From positions 1-27,147 of the forward strand of contig QZKK01000125.1 of the NCBI GenBank assembly GCA_003599475.1: a stretch of DNA of 27,147 nt, written 5' to 3'. Positions within the stretch are counted from its first letter, which is position 1. Each line of letters opens with the position of its first letter. Below are positions 16,290 through 23,275 of this stretch, piece by piece. The DNA is from Desulfobacteraceae bacterium. Its GTDB lineage: Bacteria; Desulfobacterota; Desulfobacteria; Desulfobacterales; SURF-15. A program made the position numbers and the translations under genes. A model generated the notes under the pieces. The model saw only the letters and a list, made by a program, of their open reading frames with translations. It had not been told where the DNA came from and made no database searches.

Positions 16290-16361
16290 GTGCCCAAAGC
16301 CCGCAAAATAAAGCAGGGCATGATGCAGGCACTGCTCACCGGGAGGATACGGCTAATATGA
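16290..16361 (+). pseudogene. C-terminal remnant of type I restriction specificity subunit (hsdS)
   Basis: The last 23 codons before TGA at 16359-16361 read VPKARKIKQGMMQALLTGRI and then RLI. This is the characteristic C-terminal helix end of HsdS proteins (KxRxIKQGMMQxLLTGxxRL). The frame hits a stop at 16221-16223, and nothing HsdS-like precedes 16290, so the rest of the gene is gone. Its TGA overlaps the ATG of the next gene (ATGA), showing the original operon junction is preserved. Confidence 0.72.
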
Positions 16362-17278
16362 AAAAAGAGGTGTTTCAAGGGTCGTCGGGCGAGCGAAGCG
16401 GACTGCGGGAGTCTGGGTCTAATCGGATGGATCCGCCGGACCAAAAGGGTGAGACGAAGCTGCACCGGCGTCGGCGTCTGCGGCCGAGCGGCGGATACCG
16501 GCGGCTTCGCAGTTTCCAGACGGCTACACTTATATACGATGGCACGGTTTCTTTCTGTGGGCGCTTTATTGATTCACGCTCGCGTACCCATGATCAGATG
16601 GTACAGGCGGCACGGAGCGGGCGGCAGAACATTGCAGGGGGCAGCCGCGCCGGGGCGACCAGCAGCAAGTCGGAAACCCATCTGACCAACGTGGCACGCG
16701 CCAGCCTGGACGAACTGCTCCTGGATTTTGAAGACTTTCTGCGTCAGCGGAAACTCTCCCAGTGGGCCAAAGGCGAACCCGAAGCTCAAGCGGTGCGGAA
16801 GCTTGGCAGGATGTCTGATCCGGCTGATCGGGCGGATCCGTCGGATTCTTCCGATACAGCCGATCAGATGCGTTGGGCGAGGTACGCCCCCTGGCTGGAG
16901 CACAAGGACCCCGAAGTCGTGGCCAACACGCTGATCTGCCTGATTCACCAGGCGAACTACCTCCTGGACCAACAGATCGCAGCATTAGAACGCGCCATTA
17001 TCGAAGACGGCGGCTACCGCGAACAACTCACAGCAGCCCGCCTTGCCGAACGGGGGCAAAGGGGAAAAAAGCCCCCCGATCCGTCTGATCGGACTGAGCC
17101 GACCGATCGGATCGAAATACCCTCCTGTCCGCTTTGCGGTCAGCCCATGAAGCAGAGGACCGCCCGTCAGGGGAAACACCCGGGTTCCCGGTTTTGGGGT
17201 TGCACCCGCTATCCCGACTGCAAAGGCACCCGGCCAGATCCAGCCGATCCGTCCGATCGGTTACACGGCAAAGGGTAA
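16358..17278 (+). CDS. Four-helix-bundle (S23-like) suffix-domain protein with topoisomerase-type zinc finger
   Basis: A 306-residue protein. Residues 45-130 form an S23-type four-helix bundle (GGYRRLRSFQTATLIYDGTV, RTHDQMVQAARSGRQNIAGGS, HLTNVARASLDELLLD). The suffix domain follows (about 172-232). The C-terminal zinc finger has Cys257, Cys260, Cys282 and Cys288, in CPLCGQPM and FWGCTRYPDCKGT. Related proteins are often encoded inside type I restriction loci, and here the gene sits between an hsdS tail and an hsdR head. Low-complexity Asp-rich linkers (about 153-170, 241-252, 293-301) come from 9-bp DNA repeats. The start is fixed by the ATGA overlap with the hsdS remnant. The role is unknown; it may bind RNA or DNA. 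It appears intact although its neighbours are destroyed. Confidence 0.8.
   Translation: MKKEVFQGSSGERSGLRESGSNRMDPPDQKGETKLHRRRRLRPSGGYRRLRSFQTATLIYDGTVSFCGRFIDSRSRTHDQMVQAARSGRQNIAGGSRAGATSSKSETHLTNVARASLDELLLDFEDFLRQRKLSQWAKGEPEAQAVRKLGRMSDPADRADPSDSSDTADQMRWARYAPWLEHKDPEVVANTLICLIHQANYLLDQQIAALERAIIEDGGYREQLTAARLAERGQRGKKPPDPSDRTEPTDRIEIPSCPLCGQPMKQRTARQGKHPGSRFWGCTRYPDCKGTRPDPADPSDRLHGKG
16817..16870 (+). repeat. 9-bp tandem repeat, six imperfect units, inside the four-helix gene
   Basis: Units are gatccggct, gatcgggcg, gatccgtcg, gattcttcc, gatacagcc and gatcagatg. They encode a three-residue Asp-x-x period (DPADRADPSD...). The repeat lies exactly between the helical bundle and the suffix domain. 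Confidence 0.8.
17078..17113 (+). repeat. Second patch of the 9-bp GATC-type repeat
   Basis: Four units, gatccgtct, gatcggact, gagccgacc and gatcggatc, are in the same reading phase. They encode DPSDRTEPTDRI between the suffix domain and the zinc finger. Confidence 0.75.
17237..17263 (+). repeat. Third patch of the 9-bp GATC-type repeat
   Basis: Three units, gatccagcc, gatccgtcc and gatcggtta, encode DPADPSDRL at the extreme C-terminus of the four-helix protein, after the zinc finger. Confidence 0.75.
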
Positions 17279-17283
17279 AATCC

Positions 17284-17397
17284 ATGAACACCATCGGCCG
17301 GCCCGAACGGGCCACCCAGAACCGCGTGATCACCCTGTTCGCGATGAACAACCCCAATGATGGCGTGGCAGTTATCACCGACCGAATCAAAAGCTGA
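17284..17397 (+). pseudogene. N-terminal remnant of type I restriction endonuclease subunit R (hsdR)
   Basis: A 37-codon ORF beginning MNTIGRPERATQNRVITLF, which matches the conserved HsdR N-terminus (xIGxPERATQNRVIxLF). After about residue 19 the similarity ends abruptly and the frame closes within 18 further codons (TGA at 17395-17397). The rest of hsdR, normally around 1000 codons, is absent; the next DNA belongs to an unrelated gene on the other strand. It starts 5 bp after the four-helix gene, the normal order of such loci. Confidence 0.75.
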
Positions 17398-17427
17398 CCA
17401 AGGTTTATCTCCGCGTCCGGGTTTCTC

Positions 17428-18432
17428 TTAGCCCTCTTTTCCGATGCCGCCTTTGAAGCTCAGTCGCTCGGATCGTTCCACACACCGCAGGAGTTCCAGA
17501 AAACCCCGGTACCGGTCTGTGAACAGGTTGTCGATGTCGATTCCTTCGTAATCGTAATACCCCCGCTTCGCCCTGGGCCCCACCTCGCCCTTTTCCATCT
17601 TTTCCACCACCGATTCCGGCGGTGAAAACCGATCGCGGGAGAGTGCGTTTTGCAGAAACCGGTCCGCGTAATAGAGGATATCGACTCCCCCGAGATCGAT
17701 GAATTCGACCAGGCCGAGGACCGCCAGCCGGAAGCCGAAGCCGGCCTTGACCGCCGTGTCGATTTCCTCTGCGGAGGCCACCCCCTCTTCGATGATCCGA
17801 ACCGCCTCGTTCATGGCCGCCGCCTGGATCCGGGGAACGATAAACCCCGGGCTGCTCTGCAACACGACCGGGATCTTGCCGAGGTCTGACAAGAAGGCGG
17901 TCATCCGGTCGATCACAGATCGGGCGGTTTGATCCCCGACGGCCACCTCGACCAGCGGGATGATGAAGGCGGGGTTGAGCCAGTGGGTGTTGAGCATGTT
18001 CTGCGGTCTTGAAACGGAATCCTCAAAGGCTTTCAGATCGATGGTCGAGGTGGTCGATGCGAGAAGGGTCCTTTCGTCGACAAATGGATCGATCCGTTGG
18101 AGCAGCTCTTTCTTGAGCCGGAGCTGCTCGGGTACAGCCTCGAACACGATATCGCACCCCCCGAGCTCCTCTTCGATGCTGCGCGAAAGCTGCAAGGCTT
18201 CGAGCAGATCGTCAGCCGGCCGGAGAAGCCGTCCCTCCGCATGAAGAAGGGAAAGATTCGCCCGGATCTGCCTTTCGGCTTTATTCAAGGCATCGTATTC
18301 TCGATTCTTTTCCCGCGGCTTGGCGTCGAAAAGCCGGATCGAGTAGGACTTTCCGGCAGCCAGAACAGCAGTTGCGATTCCGATCCCCATGCGTCCCGGC
18401 CCGATGATTCCAATAGAAGTCCCTGCGGCCAT
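17428..18432 (-). CDS. 3-hydroxyacyl-CoA dehydrogenase family protein
   Basis: A 334-residue NAD-dependent dehydrogenase. The Rossmann motif is IGIIGPGRMGIGIA (from residue 7). A SEEL-type acidic stretch precedes CDIVFEAVPEQLRLKKELL. The active-site segment NTHWLNPAFIIPLVEV has the catalytic His and partner Glu. QSSPGFIVPRI leads into the C-terminal helical domain, where GLVEFIDLGGVDI is typical. The HW variant of the usual HFFNP motif is seen in family branches acting on free hydroxy acids (lambda-crystallin/gulonate or carnitine dehydrogenase-like) rather than only CoA esters. The exact substrate is open. GGAGG lies four bases before the ATG at 18432; an upstream ATG at 18456 lacks a ribosome site. 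It is the last gene of the importer/peptidase operon. Confidence 0.85.
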   Translation of the reverse strand: MAAGTSIGIIGPGRMGIGIATAVLAAGKSYSIRLFDAKPREKNREYDALNKAERQIRANLSLLHAEGRLLRPADDLLEALQLSRSIEEELGGCDIVFEAVPEQLRLKKELLQRIDPFVDERTLLASTTSTIDLKAFEDSVSRPQNMLNTHWLNPAFIIPLVEVAVGDQTARSVIDRMTAFLSDLGKIPVVLQSSPGFIVPRIQAAAMNEAVRIIEEGVASAEEIDTAVKAGFGFRLAVLGLVEFIDLGGVDILYYADRFLQNALSRDRFSPPESVVEKMEKGEVGPRAKRGYYDYEGIDIDNLFTDRYRGFLELLRCVERSERLSFKGGIGKEG

Positions 18433-18469
18433 TTCACCTCCGATATGAAACTGCATAAGTTCAAAACGT

Positions 18470-19837
18470 TCAGTGCCCGAGAAAATCCCTGGCCCGAATT
18501 ATCATGGCGGCCATCTGCACGATCCCCGTCAGGTACTGCTCGATACCGATGTTTTCATTGGGGGCATGGGTGTTTGCGGTTTCGAAAGGGGCGCCGAGAC
18601 CGATGATAAATGTCGGTCCTTTAAGATACCGGTGAAACCAGCAGAGAGGGCCGGATCCATCCAGGAGCGGCCATACGACAGGGTCTTTTCCGGTGACCTC
18701 TCTGGCCGTCGACATGGCGAGCTGCGCCCAGGGATCTTCGGGCGGGCACTGATAGGATTCAAATACCGGGGAAGCCGTCGCATCGAAAGGACCGTAAGGG
18801 GATTCGTCCATGAATCGTCTGATCTTTTCGGCCGCCGCATGGGCCGACTGGCCCTTTACGAGACGAAAATCCATGATGGCCGAGGCTTCGGCAGGAATGA
18901 TGGTCTTGGCCTTTTCTCCCACTCAGCCGCTGCGGATTCCCGAGATGTTGCAGGTCGGACTGAAGAGAAGCGATCGGAGACGGTCCGCGGGCCCTCCGCC
19001 CGCAAGAATCCGGGAGATCCCGTACTGCCGGCAAAACTCCTCCGAATCGAAGGGGATCGAATCGAGCAGTGCAAGCTCGGAATCGGTGGGTCCTTCGATA
19101 TCGTCGGCGAAGCCGGGGATCTGTATCCGATCCTCATGATCCTTCATCGAACCGAGCAGCCGGATGAGATTCCAGGGACTCGAGGGGATCAGCGGGGCGT
19201 GGCCCGAGTGAACATCCCGGCCGGCGTGCCGGCACCGCACCCGGACGGAAACCAGCCCCTTGTCCCCGAGATAAATCTGGGGCCGCCCGGATTCATGCAC
19301 CCCGCGGTCGCAGACCACCGTGGCATCGGCGCGGAGCCGTTCGGCATAGGTGGAAAGATATGCGCGCAGGTTCGGGCTTCCGATCTCCTCCTCGCCTTCG
19401 AAAAAAAACTTCAACCGGATGGGAAGCACGCCTAAAATCGACCGGACCGCCTCGGCCGCCTTGAGGTTGGCAAAGAGATTGCCCTTGTCGTCTGTGGCGC
19501 CGCGTGCGTAAATCTTACCCCCGCGGACCTCCGGGGCAAAAGGGTCGGATTTCCACTCGGAGAGCGGATCCGGATCCTGCACATCGTAATGGCCGTAGAT
19601 GCAGAGACTCACCGGGGAATCCGGATCCCCCGCTTCTCCGAACACCACCGGATAGGCCCCTTCTTGGGTAAAAAGATGCGTCTCGAAGCCGAGCCGATCC
19701 AGTTCGGCCTCGAGGATTCCAACCGTCTTTTCGATGCCAAGCCCGGTGGTGGAAACCGACGGCTGGGACAGAAACGCCAGGAGCTCATCAAGGAGCCGCT
19801 TGCGGTTTTGCTCTACCCAGGTTCTGATCCGTTTCAT
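18470..19837 (-). pseudogene. M20 (CNDP-like) dipeptidase interrupted by an in-frame TGA
   Basis: This is one 456-codon frame from ATG 19837 to TGA 18470-18472, broken by a single TGA at 18923-18925 (codon 305). Before it lie the metal-site motifs YGHYDVQDPDP, RGATDDKGN and FFEGEEEIGS. After it come VGEKAKTIIPAE and the last ligand His in ANTHAPNENI. The tandem paralogue next door reads SGFTGEGSKTVLP across the same place, so TGA replaces an aromatic residue (Phe there; Trp or Tyr would also fit). TGG to TGA is the simplest explanation. No other damage is visible, so the mutation is recent, a sequencing error, or read through. If intact, it would be a cytoplasmic zinc dipeptidase. It starts 11 bp after the upstream paralogue. 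Confidence 0.75.
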
Positions 19838-19848
19838 GGCACGCCCTT

Positions 19849-21198
19849 TTATCGCTCATCCGCCAGGCGCTGAAAGACCTGGACAGCGGTTCGAATCCCT
19901 CTGTAATAGCCCTCCAGCAGCATGCTCTCGTTCGGGGCATGGTTGGCCTGATCGTGTGCGGCATGGGGAACGACGAAGCAGGGAACCCCCAGGATTCCTG
20001 TAAATACGTAATTGGGGCCGCTGCCGCCGATATTGGGAAACACGATCGGCTCCTGACCGTACACGAGCCGCAGGGAGTCCTTGATGATGGAAACCGCCGG
20101 ATGATCGATGGGGGTCCGGGACGGTTCCAGATTATGGTGCGAGATCATATCGATATCGGTAAACCCCTGAGCGTCCAGGTGCTGCCGCAGCTTTCGAAGA
20201 ATATCCTCGGGCCTTTGATCGGGGACCAGCCGGATATCCATCTTGGCCGCCGCCCTGGCCGGAAGCACGGTCTTTGACCCCTCCCCGGTAAAACCGGAGA
20301 GAAAGCCGGCGATGTTGCAGGTCGGCTCGGAAACCAGGTTGAAGTAGTACTCCTTTGAGAAGCGGCCCGGCAGGAATTCTTTCACCCCGAAATAGCGCAG
20401 CAGCTCCGCCTCGTCGCAGGGGATTTCGGCCACTGCCTGCTTTTCGAGCCCGGTCAGCTCCCGGACATCGTCGTAGAAGCCCGGGATCCGGATCCGGTTG
20501 CCTGAATCCTTGAGCGTCGAAAGGGCCCAGACCAGCCGCCACGCCGGGTTCGGGATGGAGGTGGCCCGCATGGAGTGGGTGTCGCCTGCGGCGCACTGAA
20601 CCTTTAGATCCACATAGACCATCCCCTTCAGACCGAGAATCAGCAGCGGGCGACCGGACTCGTGCACGTGGCTGTCCGAAAAGAAGGCGAGATCGGCCTT
20701 CAGGAGCTCTCGGTTTTCTTTGGCAAAGGGGGCCAGGTTCGGACTTCCGATTTCTTCCTCCCCCTCGTAGAGGAATTTGATCGAAACCGGAAGCTCCCCG
20801 GAAGTCTTCCGAAAGGCCTCGACCGCTTTCACGTAAGAAAAGAGCTGGGCCTTGTTGTCCGAGGACCCGCGGCAATAGATCCGGCCGTCCCGGAGGGTCG
20901 GTTCGAAAGGGGGGGAAAGCCACTCGTCGAAGGGTTCCGGGGGCTGGACGTCGTAATGGCCATAGACCAGCACCGTCGGGGCGCCTTCTCTCAGGATTTC
21001 TCCGTAGACCACCGGATGCCGGGCGGTGGAAATGATCCGGGTATCGATTCCCACATGCTTCATCATGCCGGCGAGCAGCTCCGCACATTCCTGCACCCCC
21101 TCGTTGCGGGTGGAAATCGACGGCTGCCGCAGCAGGGTAAAAAGCTCATCCAAAAACCGGGCTCGGTTCTCTTCGATGTACCGTTCGGGGTTTGTCAT
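19849..21198 (-). CDS. M20 family dipeptidase (carnosinase/CNDP-like)
   Basis: A 449-residue zinc aminoacyl-dipeptidase without signal peptide, so cytoplasmic. Metal ligands and catalytic residues are visible in order: YGHYDVQPPEPF (His81, Asp83), RGSSDNKAQ (Asp114), YEGEEEIGS (Glu147/Glu148), SDSHVHESGRP (Asp), and VPHAAHDQANHAPNES near the C-terminus (His). The lid/dimerisation domain lies between about residues 195 and 330. Enzymes of this group hydrolyse dipeptides and related amides such as N-acyl or beta-alanyl amino acids. Position directly after a peptide importer suggests hydrolysis of the imported compound. An AGAGG lies about 10 bases before the ATG. Confidence 0.9.
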   Translation of the reverse strand: MTNPERYIEENRARFLDELFTLLRQPSISTRNEGVQECAELLAGMMKHVGIDTRIISTARHPVVYGEILREGAPTVLVYGHYDVQPPEPFDEWLSPPFEPTLRDGRIYCRGSSDNKAQLFSYVKAVEAFRKTSGELPVSIKFLYEGEEEIGSPNLAPFAKENRELLKADLAFFSDSHVHESGRPLLILGLKGMVYVDLKVQCAAGDTHSMRATSIPNPAWRLVWALSTLKDSGNRIRIPGFYDDVRELTGLEKQAVAEIPCDEAELLRYFGVKEFLPGRFSKEYYFNLVSEPTCNIAGFLSGFTGEGSKTVLPARAAAKMDIRLVPDQRPEDILRKLRQHLDAQGFTDIDMISHHNLEPSRTPIDHPAVSIIKDSLRLVYGQEPIVFPNIGGSGPNYVFTGILGVPCFVVPHAAHDQANHAPNESMLLEGYYRGIRTAVQVFQRLADER

Positions 21199-21220
21199 CT
21201 TCTTTTATCCTCTTTGACTA

Positions 21221-21241
21221 TTCAGTGTTCAGCGTTCGGCG
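21221..21241. repeat. 7-bp tandem repeat (TTCAGTG, TTCAGCG, TTCGGCG)
   Basis: Three heptamer units stand head to tail, each differing from the next by one base, in the gap between the dipeptidase and permease genes. Confidence 0.65.
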
Positions 21242-21276
21242 TTTCCCAAAGCCAGGTTCCATTTTCATTTCACCCA

Positions 21277-21359
21277 CCCTTTCCCTCTCTCCCTCTTTCC
21301 TTCTCTTCTCTCCCCCTGCCCTTTCTAATCTTCTCATCTTCTAAACTTCTATAACTTCT
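21277..21359. repeat. Polypyrimidine tract followed by an 8-bp tandem repeat
   Basis: The plus strand is pure pyrimidine from about 21277 to 21317. It is followed by octamer units CCCTTTCT, AATCTTCT, CATCTTCT, AAACTTCT and a last imperfect AACTTCT copy up to 21359. On the transcript (minus strand) this is a purine-rich AGAAG-repeat leader lying between the importer permease and the peptidases. It may affect mRNA processing or translation, but it could also be neutral intergenic repeat DNA. Confidence 0.6.
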
Positions 21360-21364
21360 TCCCC

Positions 21365-22279
21365 TCACCGCTGCGTCATTTTCGGATCCAGCACCAGGCG
21401 AAGCCCGTCCTGGAAAAGATTGAGCCCCAGCACCAGCAGAATGATGGCCAGTCCCGGAAAGATGACCAGATGCGGTGCGATCAGCAGATAGTTGCGCCCG
21501 TTCGAGAGCATCGCGCCCCATTCGGGAGACGGAGGCTGGGCGCCCAGGCCGAGGAAGCTTAAGCTTGCGGCGGTCAGGATGGCGATGGCGACCCGCAGGG
21601 TGGCCATCACGTAGATATGGGCGCTGATGTTCGGATAGATGTGGCGGTAGAGAATCCGCAGGTTGCTCATACCGGCCGCCCGGCACGCTTCGATGTAGGG
21701 CTCCTCTTTCACCGTCAGGGTCGATCCCCTGGCCAGCCGGGCGAACATGGGCACCGTGTAGACGCCGACTGCGATCATCGCGTTTACCAGGCTCGGCCCC
21801 AGGATGCTGATGATTACAACCGCCAGCAGCACCCCCGGAAACGCAAGCAGGATATCCACCAGGCGCATGATGACCGTATCGGTTCGCCCGCCGATGTACC
21901 CGGAGAGGATTCCCACCGGAACCCCGATCAGCATGGCAAGAAAGACCGAAAAGAGCCCCTCCAGAATCGAGAGCCTGGCTCCATGAATGATCCGGGAGAA
22001 AATATCCCGGCCCAGTTCGTCGGTTCCGAACCAGTGCTCTGCGGACGGAGGGGCGAGCGTTCCCGCAAGATCGTTCTTATAGGGATCATAGGGGGCCAGC
22101 CACGGCGCAAACAGGGCCGTCACGATGAAAACAAGGACGATCAGGCCTCCGGGGACTGCCAGCCGCGAACGCTTCAATTGACGCCAGGCGCGCACTCGCC
22201 GGCTGAAGAAGACTGCCGGCGCCTCCTCCGTCTCTTCGAGCGCTGCAGGCGCTTCTGCGGTTTCGTATTTCAAGCTCAT
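21365..22279 (-). CDS. dppC: Oligopeptide/dipeptide ABC transporter permease, DppC-like
   Basis: A 304-residue inner-membrane protein. A cytoplasmic N-terminal tail is followed by TM1 (VPGGLIVLVFIVTALFAPWL) and the family segment PYDPYKNDL...HWFGTDELGRDIFSRII. Further helices follow, with the ATPase-coupling EAA loop EACRAAGMSNLRILYRHIYP. The last segment, FLGLGAQPPSPEWGAML, is typical of DppC/OppC. It pairs with the DppB-like permease to form the channel. Its ATG overlaps the dppB stop (ATGA at 22276-22279), so the two are translationally coupled. The symbol names the family, not a proven dipeptide specificity. Confidence 0.9.
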   Translation of the reverse strand: MSLKYETAEAPAALEETEEAPAVFFSRRVRAWRQLKRSRLAVPGGLIVLVFIVTALFAPWLAPYDPYKNDLAGTLAPPSAEHWFGTDELGRDIFSRIIHGARLSILEGLFSVFLAMLIGVPVGILSGYIGGRTDTVIMRLVDILLAFPGVLLAVVIISILGPSLVNAMIAVGVYTVPMFARLARGSTLTVKEEPYIEACRAAGMSNLRILYRHIYPNISAHIYVMATLRVAIAILTAASLSFLGLGAQPPSPEWGAMLSNGRNYLLIAPHLVIFPGLAIILLVLGLNLFQDGLRLVLDPKMTQR

Positions 22280-23196
22280 GCGAGACGGATCCTCGGGTCC
22301 AGAACCTGATAAAGGAGGTCTGTCAGAAGATTGATCAGAACGAAAGTCAGGGCAAGCACCAGCACCGAAGCCTGCACCACGGGAAAGTCGCGCGCCAGGA
22401 TGGATTGAACGATCAGCCGGCCGATGCCCGGCCAGGCGAATACCGTTTCGGTGACCACCGCTCCCCCCAGCAGGTAGCCAAGCTGGAGCCCGATGACGGT
22501 CACCACCGGAATCATGGCGTTTCGAACGGCATGCACATTGACGACCGTAAATTCACTAAGGCCCTTTGCCCGTGCGGTTCGGATATAGTCCTGTTCGAGA
22601 ACTTCGACGAGGCTGGATCGGATCATCCGGGATACGACCGCCGCGCTGGGGGTTCCCAGGGTGACGGCGGGAAGCACCAGATGGAGCCAGCTCCCCTTTC
22701 CGGCCAGCGGGAACCAGCCGAGATACACCGAGAAAAAGAGCATCAGCACAAGGCCAAGAAAAAACGTCGGCATAGAGACGCCCACCAGGGAAACGATCAG
22801 GCTGAGATTGTCGAAAATCGTATATTTCCGGACAGCCGAAACGATGCCGGTGACCCCGCCGAAGAAAACGGCCACCAGCATGGCGGCCAGCCCCAGAAGA
22901 AGCGTATTGGGGTAGCGGCTCCCGAGCTCTTCGAGCACCGCACGGCCGGTTCGAAAAGAGGTTCCGAAGTCCCCCAGCATGGCCCTCCCTACGAACTTGA
23001 AATATTGAATGTAGATCGGATCGTTTAGACCGAGGTTCCGCCGCACCGATTCGATGTCTTCCCGGGTCGCCTCCATGCCGGCAACCAGGTGCGCCGGATC
23101 GCCGGGAATCAGATGGATCATTAAAAAGACGGCGACCGAAACCCCGACGATCACCGGGATCGTATAAACAAACCTTCTGAGGAGAAACGCAAGCAT
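22276..23196 (-). CDS. dppB: Oligopeptide/dipeptide ABC transporter permease, DppB-like
   Basis: A 306-residue inner-membrane permease. It begins with the typical FLLRRFVYTIPVIVGVSVAVF and MIHLIPGDPAHLVAG, and has about six membrane helices. The EAA loop reads YIRTARAKGLSEFTVVNVHA. The end, DLLYQVLDPRIRL, is family-typical. It forms the other half of the channel. It lies 79 bp after the binding-protein gene, with a GC-rich stem-loop in the gap. GAGGAGG about 10 nt before the ATG is its ribosome site. The family is certain; the substrate is not. Confidence 0.9.
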   Translation of the reverse strand: MLAFLLRRFVYTIPVIVGVSVAVFLMIHLIPGDPAHLVAGMEATREDIESVRRNLGLNDPIYIQYFKFVGRAMLGDFGTSFRTGRAVLEELGSRYPNTLLLGLAAMLVAVFFGGVTGIVSAVRKYTIFDNLSLIVSLVGVSMPTFFLGLVLMLFFSVYLGWFPLAGKGSWLHLVLPAVTLGTPSAAVVSRMIRSSLVEVLEQDYIRTARAKGLSEFTVVNVHAVRNAMIPVVTVIGLQLGYLLGGAVVTETVFAWPGIGRLIVQSILARDFPVVQASVLVLALTFVLINLLTDLLYQVLDPRIRLA

Positions 23197-23232
23197 TCAG
23201 AAAAAGCCTCCTCTCAGTATCGGGCCAGTATC

Positions 23233-23260
23233 GGGGCGGCCGGAGATCCCGGCGCGCCCC
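23233..23260 (-). terminator. Intercistronic stem-loop between binding protein and permease genes
   Basis: On the minus strand: GGGGCG-cg-CCGG-GATCT-CCGG-c-CGCCCC, a strong hairpin without a following T-run. In ABC operons such structures after the binding-protein gene often stop part of transcription or protect the upstream mRNA. This allows more binding protein than permease. The role here is inferred. Confidence 0.55.
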
Positions 23261-23275
23261 GGGGGATTTCCGTTT

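Noticed and set aside
16175..16465. A 96-codon minus-strand frame in the debris region
   Set aside because: It runs antisense to the hsdS tail and the start of the four-helix gene, has no ribosome site of note and no protein-like pattern.
16817..17263. CRISPR-like array
   Set aside because: The repeats are 9-bp, contiguous and inside a coding frame. There are no spacers or cas genes.
18888..18895. GGCC-loop hairpin region after the peptidase TGA as a second SECIS
   Set aside because: The palindromic GC-rich stem is easy to find by chance, sits at the far limit of distance, and the TGA replaces an aromatic, non-catalytic residue.
15471..18925. Reassigned genetic code (TGA as Trp or Gly) to explain the two in-frame TGA codons
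   Set aside because: Several genes end properly in TGA within ATGA or GTGA overlaps (8428, 10774, 11922, 22276, 24802), so TGA is a normal stop here.
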